64,000 nt of DNA from JAWSUT01 sp033549345 (GCA_033549345.1 JAWSUT010000008.1:45912-109911), one strand, 5' to 3'; shown: positions 17,315-26,087, counted from the first letter of the stretch. Notes: generated by a model from the sequence alone, not told the origin. Program-made: numbers and translations.

Positions 17315-17800
17315 TTAAAATCTGCCTGTAAACCGGGGCCCGGACAGATGAAAGCCCCGGATCCGCCAGGCGGCAAATGAAGCCAGTGCCAGCGTCAGAA
17401 TCTGTGGCAGGGCTACAAGCACACGGATCATAGCATTTTCAGGCGCCATGATCGTTTCCACCGTAAGAGTTGTATAGTTGAGCACCAGTGTGACAAAGAA
17501 AGCTTCCGCGATTATGAGTAAAAGGAAACTGAGAATAAGGGCAACAAGTGATTTTCGGAAGCGAATGCCATAAAGAAGGCTGGTGTAGACAGAGGCCAAA
17601 ACGACGAGAATCATTGTATGATACCCCAGAGGTAAATCCAGCAGCCTTACAGCATAAGCCGATACGGCCTGGACGATGCCAAACAGAATAGCCCTGTCAA
17701 GTCTGGGCCGGACACCGACAAACAGCAGGCCGGCCACACCGAGAAACACGGATTCGGGAAACGAATGAAACAGCAATGCGAGAAACGGAACCTTTTCCAT
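17315..17800 (-). CDS. Five-helix membrane protein of the AgrB/kinase module
   Basis: This 161-residue protein has five to six hydrophobic segments and a short basic C-terminal tail. The ATG at 17800 follows AGGAGGT; a longer frame starting at 17830 overlaps the kinase gene. It resembles the membrane sensor half of AgrC-type kinases in size and helix count, without any kinase domain. It lies 16 bases after the kinase stop and 23 bases before the AgrB-like gene. A ligand-sensing or scaffold role is a guess. Confidence 0.7.
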   Translation of the reverse strand: MEKVPFLALLFHSFPESVFLGVAGLLFVGVRPRLDRAILFGIVQAVSAYAVRLLDLPLGYHTMILVVLASVYTSLLYGIRFRKSLVALILSFLLLIIAEAFFVTLVLNYTTLTVETIMAPENAMIRVLVALPQILTLALASFAAWRIRGFHLSGPRFTGRF

Positions 17801-17816
17801 ATGTAACCTCCTCTTG

Positions 17817-18935
17817 TTATTGAGTTGCACCGTTATTTATCTCTGTACTGTGCAGTGGAAATGTGACGGTAAACTCTGTCCCCTCGCCCGGAGCGGTCTC
17901 AACAGCGATTGTTCCCCGGTGGGCAAAGATAATTGTCTGGGAGATGGGCAGCCCCAGGCCGGTTCCTTCGCTCTTGGTCGTATAAAAAGGGATAAAAATT
18001 TTCTCAGCCGTTTCAGCCGGCATGCCTGTGCCGCTATCGATAATTTTTACGGTGACATCGTTTTCATTACTCTCTGTGTAGACGGAAATCGTGCCGCCTT
18101 CAGGCATCGCCGCAATGGCGTTTGAAAACAGGTTGAGAAATACCTGGATCATCTGGCCTCTGTCAAGGTAAAGCAGGGGCAGGTCGGGAGCGGGTGAAAA
18201 GAAAATCCGGACACCCTTGCACAGTCCTTCGCCGTAGACAAGGGTTACCGTGCTTTCAATCAGGTCATTGAGCTGCACCCGTTCCTTATTGGGCTGGTCG
18301 GGCCGGCTGAAGCGTAAAAACTCGGAAATAATCTGGTTGGCCCGCCTTAACTCGTCAAGAATCAATCGGTAGGATTCCGGGGAATTGCATTGATTTTTAC
18401 AGCGTGAATCCATGAGCTGCAGATATCCCTGTACAACGGTAAGGGGATTACGGATCTCATGGGCAATGCCCGCTGCGATTTCGCCGGCCAGAACCAGTTT
18501 TTCCATATGGCGCGTTTGTTCATGCAGCCGTTTGTTTTCTTCTATTTGTTCTTTCAGACGTTCAATGTTTTCGCGAAACCAATCCACGGTAATCGCAACA
18601 AGGAAATACATGGCGATAAAGGGGAACACTTCCAGCTCAGTTGCTGTAACCTGTAAGAAAGACGTTTTTTCGGGAATTAAAACGGAAATAGCTATGATGC
18701 TGCTGAGCATGGCAAAGACCATGCCGGGAACAAACCCGCAAAAAAACGTATCGGTAAAAATAAGGACAAAAAAGATATAAAGGACTAAACGTCCTTCAGC
18801 ATGGGGCAATATAGCAGCCCTGTGCAGCAGGGCTAACAGGGCATACAGCAATAGAGACATCAAAAAAACAATAACTTTAAGCTGGAGAGAGAAAGAGCGT
18901 TCGGGAAAAAAACGCGAAAGAATTTTATTGGCCAT
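17817..18935 (-). CDS. Membrane sensor histidine kinase (sporulation-type, orphan)
   Basis: The kinase has four or five N-terminal membrane helices resembling DUF4118-type sensors, a coiled linker (about residues 135-165), the HisKA box GIAHEIRNPLTVVQGY with the phospho-acceptor His, the N box FSNAIAAMPEGG, and ATP-binding motifs IIDSGTGMP and GTGLGLPIS. The start at 18935 has GAGG upstream; the frame is open to 19040. No response regulator lies nearby, as with the Kin kinases that feed Spo0A. It heads the minus-strand module with the five-helix and AgrB-like genes. Confidence 0.85.
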   Translation of the reverse strand: MANKILSRFFPERSFSLQLKVIVFLMSLLLYALLALLHRAAILPHAEGRLVLYIFFVLIFTDTFFCGFVPGMVFAMLSSIIAISVLIPEKTSFLQVTATELEVFPFIAMYFLVAITVDWFRENIERLKEQIEENKRLHEQTRHMEKLVLAGEIAAGIAHEIRNPLTVVQGYLQLMDSRCKNQCNSPESYRLILDELRRANQIISEFLRFSRPDQPNKERVQLNDLIESTVTLVYGEGLCKGVRIFFSPAPDLPLLYLDRGQMIQVFLNLFSNAIAAMPEGGTISVYTESNENDVTVKIIDSGTGMPAETAEKIFIPFYTTKSEGTGLGLPISQTIIFAHRGTIAVETAPGEGTEFTVTFPLHSTEINNGATQ

Positions 18936-19100
18936 TGCATTCCTCATCGTAACCGACATAAAATTCAAATTTTTTATTTTATTCGACAATGGCAAAAAAT
19001 TTCCTTTAAGCGTGTCCACATTTTTAAAAAAGAGGGACATATTTTATTTTTACCCTGAATAGGATGAAATGGAAAAGACAGGCGGAAAAGAGGTGGAAGA

Positions 19101-19640
19101 ATGGGTAAAAAACTGTTTGTGGTGGAAGCACGGCGATTGCTGCCGCTGCTGTTCCTCCTGGTGCTCCTGGTGTCTCTCTCCGTATATGATTCTTTCCGGG
19201 CCAGCCCGACAGTGGCTCCGGAAGAAGCCGTCAAAAAGAACGAGGTCAGTTTCACCACGGCCGATAAAGGCCAAAGGAAGGAACGGCCAACCTTCCGCCT
19301 GGCGGCCGACGAGGAAGAGTGGGCGGATGTAGCTGAGGACTGGTCCATAACCCTTCCCCAGTATCCGTTCCAGGCGCAGCATGAAGTGGCACTTTTTGTC
19401 CTGCATGCTGAGGTTCAGAGCGTAAAAGCGCTTCCCAAAGCGGAGGGAGAGCTGGATGTGGAAGTACGCGTAAACCCAAAACGCGACTTCTTCCAGGTGG
19501 TCACCGTGCCGGCCGGCGACGTGGCTGTTGACGGCGGTGAGGCAACCTGGATATTCGTGGACAAAAAAGGGAATATTCTGGAGCAGATTACAGTAGGGGA
19601 CGCTGCCGAAACGGCAGCAGAAGAAACCCCCGAGAAATAA
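19101..19640 (+). CDS. Membrane-anchored extracytoplasmic protein, unrecognised
   Basis: The 179-residue protein has an N-terminal signal anchor at about residues 11-29 and an outer domain of beta-strand-like sequence with the block VRVNPKRDFFQVVTVPAG, faintly like the C-terminal domain of PrcB-type protease-complex proteins. The tail is acidic (AAETAAEETPEK). AGGTGG lies four bases before the ATG. It is divergent from the kinase module and ends at a terminator shared with the minus-strand ATPase gene. Confidence 0.65.
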   Translation: MGKKLFVVEARRLLPLLFLLVLLVSLSVYDSFRASPTVAPEEAVKKNEVSFTTADKGQRKERPTFRLAADEEEWADVAEDWSITLPQYPFQAQHEVALFVLHAEVQSVKALPKAEGELDVEVRVNPKRDFFQVVTVPAGDVAVDGGEATWIFVDKKGNILEQITVGDAAETAAEETPEK

Positions 19641-19645
19641 TTAAA

Positions 19646-19675
19646 AAGGCATGCCGCAGGGCATGCCTCTTATTT
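19646..19675. terminator. Convergent terminator
   Basis: Stem AGGCATGCC-GCAG-GGCATGCCT at 19646-19667, with A and T runs on either side, serves the plus-strand gene and possibly the minus-strand ATPase gene. Confidence 0.8.
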
Positions 19676-20797
19676 TTTAGCTACTGCCTGCGCGTGCTGC
19701 CCCAGAACGTCTCGGATAATGTTCTCCCGAATTTCTGCGAGACGGGAAAAATCCATGGCCCTGATGTAGAATTCTTCAAGCTGGTCATGATTCCGCTTGG
19801 CATTACGGATCATTTCCACCGCTTTACCGGTCAGATACCAGAACCGCTCCTGGTTCTCCGCCCTTTCCGCAGATGATTTTCTCAGTTCCGCCACGCGTGA
19901 ATGTCTGCTCAGCGCCAGTGTATATTGCTCTTTGACATATTGGGTGGGGGGGATCGTAAACGTGTGCGGATAGGAAACTTTAACAAACGCCGTATTGATT
20001 GCCGGCACAATCACGGCATCAAAGCGGTCCGGATCAAAAGCGCAGTGATATACTTCCGTGTCATGACCAAGGCACTTGACAGTATCATAAATTTGCCAAA
20101 GCAGTGTGGACTTTCCGGATCCCGGGTCGCCGGTTACAAAATAGAACCTTTCTACATTCTGAAAAATTGATGGGTAAAAATTGACAAGCCCGGCAGGGGA
20201 GATGGCGCCGCCGAACAGATGCCGCTCCCGGGGTGAGCCATCAGCTGCAGGCAGTGCAGCCCCCAGTTCAGAGAGCAGTCTGTGTGTCATTTTTGACAGT
20301 GCGGCAAAGTCCATGGCCTGAGCCGTAAAATAACGCAGTTTTTCCATCACCGTCTGTGCTTCCCGCAAATATTGATATACCTGCATGAACCACTCTCCGT
20401 TTTGCCGGATAAGTTCACCGATTTCTCTCTTATGCGGCCGCAGCAAATCTGCATCCCAACAGTCACCCAGGTTAATAATTTCATCATATGCTCCGGGTAT
20501 TTTGGGGTCGATTACGTGCGGTGCCGTCCCGTCTAGAATGGAATATCCCAGAGCGGGGATGGTCAGGCCGTCAAGCGATTCATTGTCGGATGAGCAATAG
20601 AACTGTTCTGTTTCCAGTCCTGCTTCCTGCGCAACCTGCCCGATTTGTTTCATGAGTGTGGATTTGCCCGTGCCGGGTCCCCCTTTGATAATCGTTAACC
20701 TTCCGGCGTCCGGAGCGGGTATGTAATGAAACAGGGAGTGAAACCCGCGGATGGTATTGCCGCCGGCGAAGAATTTTTTTACTGACCCTCTTTTCAT
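19670..20797 (-). CDS. Duplicated P-loop ATPase (PRK06851-like)
   Basis: The 375-residue protein has two Walker A motifs, IKGGPGTGKSTLMKQ at about residues 37-51 and VTGDPGSGKSTLLWQ at about residues 222-236, each followed by a similar block ending in SS/CAFDPD and an aromatic HTF/IDP region. The halves look like an internal duplication. This matches a conserved, uncharacterised ATPase family of spore formers (PRK06851 in my recollection). GGAGAAT precedes the ATG. It stands alone on the minus strand. Confidence 0.75.
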   Translation of the reverse strand: MKRGSVKKFFAGGNTIRGFHSLFHYIPAPDAGRLTIIKGGPGTGKSTLMKQIGQVAQEAGLETEQFYCSSDNESLDGLTIPALGYSILDGTAPHVIDPKIPGAYDEIINLGDCWDADLLRPHKREIGELIRQNGEWFMQVYQYLREAQTVMEKLRYFTAQAMDFAALSKMTHRLLSELGAALPAADGSPRERHLFGGAISPAGLVNFYPSIFQNVERFYFVTGDPGSGKSTLLWQIYDTVKCLGHDTEVYHCAFDPDRFDAVIVPAINTAFVKVSYPHTFTIPPTQYVKEQYTLALSRHSRVAELRKSSAERAENQERFWYLTGKAVEMIRNAKRNHDQLEEFYIRAMDFSRLAEIRENIIRDVLGQHAQAVAKK

Positions 20798-20933
20798 GGT
20801 ATTCTCCTTTCAGTGTGTTCTACTGCTATTGTATGAACCGGACGGTGCGGTGTGCCTGTCCGCAAAACAGAGTCGTTGCGGGCAGAAGTGCAAGATGATA
20901 TAATCGTAGATAATGGGACAAGGAGGTGGAAAT

Positions 20934-21260
20934 GTGGATTGTCTGTTTTGCAGAATTGTCAGAGGCGAACTGCCGGCCAATGTGGTGTTTGAAAATGAAT
21001 CTGTACTGGCATTTAAAGATATCAATCCCCTGGCACCCACCCACGTCCTGGTCGTGCCCAAAACGCATCTGGCTTCGCTTGATGATGTGCCCGATGACCC
21101 GGAACTGGCCGGTAAAATTTTACTTGGTGTCAGGCAGACCGCGGAAAAAATCGGTGTTGCAGGCGGGTATAAGGTCGTGACAAACTGTGGAGAGGCGGCG
21201 GGACAGGTTGTGCATCACCTGCACTTTCATATCCTCGCCGGTAAGAAGTTTGTCCCCTGA
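20934..21260 (+). CDS. hinT: HIT-family hydrolase (HinT-like)
   Basis: HIT proteins hydrolyse nucleoside phosphoramidates or dinucleotides. The 108-residue protein starts MDCLFCRIVRGELPANVV (zinc-binding Cys pair at residues 3 and 6), with the PTHVLVVPK strand and the histidine triad HHLHFHIL near the C-terminus. The start is GTG at 20934, seven bases after AGGAGG. It precedes rpsU, an order common in Clostridia. Confidence 0.95.
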   Translation: MDCLFCRIVRGELPANVVFENESVLAFKDINPLAPTHVLVVPKTHLASLDDVPDDPELAGKILLGVRQTAEKIGVAGGYKVVTNCGEAAGQVVHHLHFHILAGKKFVP

Positions 21261-21266
21261 GCCTTG

Positions 21267-21295
21267 TTGACAGACTGTTGTGAAAAGGATATAAT
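21267..21295 (+). promoter_or_regulatory. rpsU promoter
   Basis: Consensus TTGACA at 21267-21272 and TATAAT at 21290-21295 with 17 bases between: a textbook sigma-A promoter. Confidence 0.92.
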
Positions 21296-21380
21296 CTATA
21301 AAGTATTTCAGGAATAATTATTCTCTCTTGCATCCCGGCAATTTGTCATGCAGGTTGGTATTGAGGGGAGGGAAAGTAGT

Positions 21381-21569
21381 TTGACGCAGATTAAGGTTGG
21401 TAAAAACGAAACGCTTGACAGTGCAATTCGCCGCTTTAAAAAACAATGTGCGAAGACAGGCATCCTTGCGGAGGTCCGTAAGCGTGAGCACTATGAAAAA
21501 CCCAGTGTAAAGCGTAAAAAGAAATCGGAAGCCGCCCGTAAAAACAACAATAAAAAGCGGTTTGGCTAA
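21381..21569 (+). CDS. rpsU: 30S ribosomal protein bS21
   Basis: The 62-residue basic protein reads TQIKVGKNETLDSAIRRFKK after the start, typical of bS21, and ends in a Lys/Asn/Arg-rich tail. It sits near the anti-Shine-Dalgarno end of 16S rRNA. The start codon is TTG at 21381, eight bases after GGGGAGGGA. A TTG start for a highly expressed ribosomal protein is unusual; an in-frame ATG at 21348 would add 11 residues that do not look like bS21. Confidence 0.96.
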   Translation: MTQIKVGKNETLDSAIRRFKKQCAKTGILAEVRKREHYEKPSVKRKKKSEAARKNNNKKRFG

Positions 21570-21577
21570 AAAACCAA

Positions 21578-21612
21578 AAACAGCAGGCAGATATGCCTGC
21601 TGTTTCATTTTG
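21578..21612 (+). terminator. rpsU terminator
   Basis: Stem AAACAGCAGGCA-GATA-TGCCTGCTGTTT at 21578-21605, then CATTTT. Confidence 0.8.
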
Positions 21613-21664
21613 GTATCAAATGGGTTATAATAAAACTGGTTTGAAATAATAGGAGGGATGGCTG

Positions 21665-22969
21665 GTGTGGAAGAGATTTCTGGCTTTATTGTTGGTCCTC
21701 CTGGCTTTTGGTGTTCCCGCTCTGGCTCAGCAGCCGGCAGCGGATGAGACCACGGTTTATACAATTCCCCTGACAGGGACAGTGGAAAAAGGTCTGACCC
21801 GGTATCTGGAGCGTTCCTTTGGCGAAGCCGAAGCAAGCGGCGCTGATGCGGTTATTCTGGAACTCAACACCACCGGGGGTATGGTTGCCTCGGCAACGGA
21901 TATTCGCCAGATTATTGGCAATGCACCCATGCCGGTCTACGCCTATGTGCGTTATAACGCGATTTCTGCGGGCGCCTTTTTGGCTCTTGCCTGCGACGCA
22001 CTCTATATGGCGCCGGGGAGCACCATTGGTGCGGCTGAGCTTGTGAACCTTACCGGCGGAGAGGTGGACGAAAAAAGTTTTTCCTACTGGGAGGCGGAGA
22101 TGCGGTCTGTTGCTGAGCAGCAGGGGAAGGACCCGGAGGTAGCCGCTGCCATGGTCCGCCGGGACATGGTCATCGAGGGCCTTGTGAGAGAGGGGGAACT
22201 TTTGACCCTCACCACACAGGAAGCCGAGGAAATCGGTTTTACAGACGGTGTGTTTAACACCCGCGGTGAGCTGCTGGAACATCTTGGCCTTGCCGGTGCC
22301 ACAGAAACGACAGTCCCGCAAACTCCCGCCGAAAGCCTGGCCCGTTTAATTACAGATCCTGCAGTGGCTACGCTTTTAATTGCCATCGGCCTGGCCGCTC
22401 TGGTCATTGAGGTGATGACAGCCGGTTTTGGTGTGGCAGGTTTAATTAGTATCCTCTCTTTTACCCTCTTCTTCGGCGGCCATGTTGTTACCGGCCTGGC
22501 CGGCCGCGAAGTAATTTTTATGTTTGTAATTGGTATTATTCTTTTGCTTGTGGAAGCGTTCATCCCCAATTTCGGGGTTTTGGGCCTCTCCGGCCTGGCG
22601 GCTATTGTGGCTTCCATTGTCCTCTCTGCCGCCACTACGGGGCAAGGCGTGCGTATGATGGCGATGGCCATGGTTTTGGCCGGCCTGATTATTTTTATTG
22701 CTTTCCATTTTCTCAAACGCACCGGCCTGTGGTCCCAGATTATTTTACAGTATGCCGAAACAAAGGATCTGGGCTATGTGGGTCCCGGTGATTCATCCCA
22801 TCTGGTAGGCAAAGAGGGAACGACTCTGACCCCCCTTCGCCCCGCCGGCGTGGCGGAAATTGAAGGAAAGCGTGTTGATGTTGTCAGTGAAGGCGGGTTT
22901 ATCGCCCAGTCTACATTGGTTACGGTGGTGGCCACGGAAGGTACGCGGGTGGTTGTCCGCCCGCAGTAA
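21665..22969 (+). CDS. NfeD-family membrane-bound serine protease
   Basis: The 434-residue protein has a signal peptide ending near ALAQQ (about residue 22), a ClpP-class protease domain with LELNTTGGMV and YNAISAGAFLALACD (nucleophile serine), a cluster of membrane helices at about residues 225-350, and a C-terminal beta-barrel NfeD domain. Such proteases pair with SPFH proteins, here floA 20 bases downstream. The GTG at 21665 lies eight bases after AGGAGG. The pair is linked to membrane microdomains and stomatin-like quality control. Confidence 0.9.
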   Translation: MWKRFLALLLVLLAFGVPALAQQPAADETTVYTIPLTGTVEKGLTRYLERSFGEAEASGADAVILELNTTGGMVASATDIRQIIGNAPMPVYAYVRYNAISAGAFLALACDALYMAPGSTIGAAELVNLTGGEVDEKSFSYWEAEMRSVAEQQGKDPEVAAAMVRRDMVIEGLVREGELLTLTTQEAEEIGFTDGVFNTRGELLEHLGLAGATETTVPQTPAESLARLITDPAVATLLIAIGLAALVIEVMTAGFGVAGLISILSFTLFFGGHVVTGLAGREVIFMFVIGIILLLVEAFIPNFGVLGLSGLAAIVASIVLSAATTGQGVRMMAMAMVLAGLIIFIAFHFLKRTGLWSQIILQYAETKDLGYVGPGDSSHLVGKEGTTLTPLRPAGVAEIEGKRVDVVSEGGFIAQSTLVTVVATEGTRVVVRPQ

Positions 22970-22989
22970 AAATGAACGGAGGTATGTAG

Positions 22990-23976
22990 ATGATTGAGTT
23001 TTTAATTCTTTTAGGTCTGATTGTCCTGGGCCTGTCGCTTTTATTGAGCATTGTCCCCATCGGGCTGTGGATTTCGGCGATTGCCGCCGGTGTTAAAATC
23101 GGTATTGTTACCCTGGTGGGCATGCGCCTGCGCCGCGTTGCACCGGCAAAAGTCGTCAACCCGTTGATTAAGGCGACCAAAGCGGGCCTGGACCTGAATG
23201 TAAACAAACTGGAAGGCCATTTGCTGGCAGGCGGTAATGTTGACAGAGTGGTCAACGCTCTGATTGCCGCACAGCGTGCGGGCATTGACCTTGGCTTTGA
23301 ACGTGCAGCGGCCATTGACCTGGCCGGTCGGGATGTCCTGCAGGCCGTGCAGGTCAGTGTTAACCCGCGCGTGATTGAAACTCCCGTCGTGGTAGCTGTG
23401 GCTAAAAACGGCATTGAAGTAAAAGCCAAAGCTCGCGTTACGGTACGGGCCAATATCGAAAGGCTGGTCGGCGGCGCCGGCGAAGAAACCATTATCGCCC
23501 GGGTCGGCGAGGGGATTGTCACAACCATCGGTTCATCTGATACCCATAAAGAAGTACTGGAAAACCCGGACACCATCTCCCGGACAGTATTGGGCAAGGG
23601 CCTGGATGCCGGTACTGCCTTTGAGATTCTCTCCATCGACATCGCCGATGTGGATGTGGGCAAAAACATTGGTGCCCAGCTGCAGACAGACCAGGCTGAA
23701 GCCGACAAGCGGATTGCCCAGGCTAAGGCCGAAGAAAGAAGGGCCATGGCTGTTGCCCATGAGCAGGAAATGAAAGCCCGGGTACAGGAAATGCGCGCCA
23801 AAGTTGTGGAAGCTGAAGCGGAAGTGCCCAAGGCGTTTGCCCTGGCGTTGCGGGAAGGAAATCTGGGTGTGATGGATTATTATAACCTGCAAAATGTAAA
23901 AGCAGATACCCAGATGCGTGATTCCATCTCCAAAGCCGGTGAAAAAGGAAGCAGGGAAGATAATAATCCCAAATAG
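22990..23976 (+). CDS. floA: Flotillin-like protein FloA
   Basis: FloA organises functional membrane microdomains. The 328-residue protein has an N-terminal hydrophobic hairpin (residues 1-45), an SPFH domain (VNPLIKATKAGLDLNVNKLE onward) and a C-terminal Ala/Glu/Lys-rich helical region with repeated EA pairs (KAEERRAMAVAHEQEMKA). Length agrees with Bacillus YqfA. GGAGG lies 8 bases upstream of the ATG. It forms an operon with the NfeD protease and a Pro/Arg-rich membrane protein. Confidence 0.96.
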   Translation: MIEFLILLGLIVLGLSLLLSIVPIGLWISAIAAGVKIGIVTLVGMRLRRVAPAKVVNPLIKATKAGLDLNVNKLEGHLLAGGNVDRVVNALIAAQRAGIDLGFERAAAIDLAGRDVLQAVQVSVNPRVIETPVVVAVAKNGIEVKAKARVTVRANIERLVGGAGEETIIARVGEGIVTTIGSSDTHKEVLENPDTISRTVLGKGLDAGTAFEILSIDIADVDVGKNIGAQLQTDQAEADKRIAQAKAEERRAMAVAHEQEMKARVQEMRAKVVEAEAEVPKAFALALREGNLGVMDYYNLQNVKADTQMRDSISKAGEKGSREDNNPK

Positions 23977-24001
23977 ATGCTTTTGGGAGGTGACTTGACA
24001 T

Positions 24002-24454
24002 TTGGAAGGTTTAATTATTTTTATTATCTTCATCGTGTTTTCCCTGTTAAAATCTCTGGGGGGCGAAGGTCAGCGGCCGCCCGGCCGGGGGCCCGCCGGG
24101 CCACGCCCTGTAAGGCCCGTACGTCCGGTACGTCCACAGCGTCCGGTTCCCGTACCCCGCCATCCGGAAGCCTGGCCCCGTGGTTTTGAGCCAATACCTT
24201 ATGAGTTGTTGCAGGAAGCTGACGATGGGGATGATCTGCCTGAACATAAAGAAACACTCAGACCGGAACCCGCTGCCGTACCCGTCAACAGAGGACGGCA
24301 TGAGCAAAAAGCGCCTGCTGCAGATGCGTATGCTCTATCTGTCAGGGAAGAGGGGCATGTACTGTCGCTGGATGCGGATTCTATAGTTCTCGGTGTTATT
24401 TTTTCCGAAGTGTTGGGGTCACCCCGTTATAAAGTACCATGGAGACCCCACTAA
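24002..24454 (+). CDS. Pro/Arg-rich single-helix protein of the floA operon
   Basis: The 150-residue protein starts with one membrane helix (MEGLIIFIIFIVFSLLKSL), then a low-complexity stretch of RPV/RPQ repeats (about residues 35-55), an acidic middle and a C-terminus with SLDADSIVLGVIFSEVLGSP. The start is probably TTG at 24002 with GGGAGG 11 bases upstream. Third gene after nfeD and floA, it may be a partner of the microdomain proteins. I do not recognise the family. Confidence 0.7.
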   Translation: MEGLIIFIIFIVFSLLKSLGGEGQRPPGRGPAGPRPVRPVRPVRPQRPVPVPRHPEAWPRGFEPIPYELLQEADDGDDLPEHKETLRPEPAAVPVNRGRHEQKAPAADAYALSVREEGHVLSLDADSIVLGVIFSEVLGSPRYKVPWRPH

Positions 24455-24465
24455 GAAAACCACAC

Positions 24466-24500
24466 AAGCACCCCGTGTATTTACCGGGGTGCTTTGTTGT
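24466..24500 (+). terminator. Terminator of the nfeD-floA operon
   Basis: Stem AAGCACCCCG (24466-24475) pairs with CGGGGTGCTT (24485-24494), followed by TGTTGTGTT. Confidence 0.7.
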
Positions 24501-24554
24501 GTTATAAGAATTCCACCCCACGCATAGGTATAAAGCAGGACAGGGGGGACGCGT

Positions 24555-24836
24555 GTGGACGGAAAAGGTGAAAAAAAATGGCGGCAAAATCTGGCCGACC
24601 TGCTGGAACTGCCCCGGGAAATTATGCTCAATCTTCCCCGGTTGACGGTAGTGGGCAACCTGCAGTGTTATCTGGAAAATCACCGCGGCGTGATTGAATA
24701 TACCACGGAGAAAGTCCGGGTGTCTGTGAACGGCGGTGAAATCATTATCCGTGGGCAGAATCTGGTCATTCGTTACATGGCCAATGAAGAGATTGCTGTC
24801 GACGGCAGTGTTGAAGCTGTGGAGTATGAATTCTAA
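24555..24836 (+). CDS. yqfC: YqfC, sporulation protein
   Basis: This 93-residue protein belongs to the YqfC/YabP family of sporulation proteins (LPREIMLNLPRLTVVGN, then IIIRGQNLVIRYM). Members are made in the mother cell under sigma-E. The start is GTG at 24555 after a GGGGGG-rich site. It is paired with yqfD, 22 bases downstream, as in Bacillus and Clostridia. Confidence 0.93.
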   Translation: MDGKGEKKWRQNLADLLELPREIMLNLPRLTVVGNLQCYLENHRGVIEYTTEKVRVSVNGGEIIIRGQNLVIRYMANEEIAVDGSVEAVEYEF

Positions 24837-24858
24837 TGTGGAATAGGGCGGTGTTGGC

Positions 24859-26082
24859 GTGTCTATACTAAAATTACGGTATATCTTTACAGGATACCTG
24901 ATTATTTCCGTTCAGGGCGCTGCGACTGAAAAATTCATCAACCTGGCTATCCGGCAGGGAATTCCCCTCTGGGACATTCGCCGCGGTGAAGGGCAGGCTG
25001 TATTAAAAACAGATATCTACAGTTTTTTTGATATGCGCCACCTTGCCGCAAAAACCGGCTGCCGCTTGCGGATTGTACGCAAAGCGGGGTTTCCGTTTCT
25101 CTGGACCCGTATGCTGCGCCGGCGCGGCCTTGCTGCTGGACTTTGTTTATTTGTGGTTACGCTTTACGTCCTTTCCTCATTTATTCTCTTTGTCAGTGTA
25201 CAGGGTAATGAGAGGCTGGATGAAGAGCATATCCGGCAGCTGGCGGTGGAGGCTGGCATCAGGCCGGGCCTGCTGAAATCGAAACTGGATAAAGACGAGG
25301 CAGCTAACCGGTTGATAGACCTTGAGCCGGAAATTGCCTGGGTCGGTATTGAAGTGCGCGGGACCCGCCTGGTTATTGAAGTTGTAGAAAAGATCGAACG
25401 CCCGGAGGAGACTGATCAACCGGCCCATATTGTGGCAGCAAAAGACGGGATTATTGTTGACATTCTGCCGATTACCGGAGAAGTCCGGGTTAAGCCGGGT
25501 GACACGGTTACGCGCGGGCAGCTTTTGATTGAGGGTGTTTTGCAGCCGCAGTCACAGTATACCCGGGAGGATGAAGAAGACGGAACTCCCCAAGCTGTCC
25601 CGATCCGCGCCCGTGGCGATGTACTGGCACGCGTATGGTATGAAGGTTACGGAGAGGCGGCGCTGACAGAGGTGGACCGGACCAGGTCAGGCCGGCGTAC
25701 CATCACGTATACACTGCTTGTGGAAGGGCAGCCCGTATTACGGATCGGCCGGCCTAATGTGCATTATGCAGACTTTGAGCGTGATAGTGCAAACAGGCGG
25801 ATACTCGAAAGGATTCTCCATTTTCCTGTCGAATTACTTACGGAGACGGTATATGAGATTGAACGGACAGAGACAGAGTTAACATATGAGCAGGCTCTTG
25901 AACTGGCAGCTGAACGCGCCCGTATGCTTGCCGAACTTCAGCTGCCGGTCGATGCTGAGATTACAGAAACCACAGTAGACGAACTGGACCTGGACCGTGA
26001 AGGGTTCGTGGGTGTTCGTTACGTAATAGAAACACGGGAGAATATTGCCGAGGAAAAGCTGATTTTTACAGGAGGCGATTAA
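24859..26082 (+). CDS. yqfD: YqfD, sporulation membrane protein
   Basis: The 407-residue protein has a cytoplasmic N-terminal domain (about 90 residues), a single membrane helix LCLFVVTLYVLSSFILFVSV at about residues 96-115, and a large extracytoplasmic domain. These features and the pairing with yqfC match YqfD, needed for late spore envelope development. The start is GTG at 24859. It is followed after five bases by phoH, as in Bacillus (yqfC-yqfD-phoH-yqfF-ybeY-dgkA). Confidence 0.93.
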   Translation: MSILKLRYIFTGYLIISVQGAATEKFINLAIRQGIPLWDIRRGEGQAVLKTDIYSFFDMRHLAAKTGCRLRIVRKAGFPFLWTRMLRRRGLAAGLCLFVVTLYVLSSFILFVSVQGNERLDEEHIRQLAVEAGIRPGLLKSKLDKDEAANRLIDLEPEIAWVGIEVRGTRLVIEVVEKIERPEETDQPAHIVAAKDGIIVDILPITGEVRVKPGDTVTRGQLLIEGVLQPQSQYTREDEEDGTPQAVPIRARGDVLARVWYEGYGEAALTEVDRTRSGRRTITYTLLVEGQPVLRIGRPNVHYADFERDSANRRILERILHFPVELLTETVYEIERTETELTYEQALELAAERARMLAELQLPVDAEITETTVDELDLDREGFVGVRYVIETRENIAEEKLIFTGGD

Positions 26083-26087
26083 TCGTC

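Noticed and set aside
16629..17320. A small AgrD peptide gene beside the AgrB-like gene
   Set aside because: The gaps are too short and none of the reading frames gives a 40- to 50-residue peptide with a central Cys and an acidic tail.
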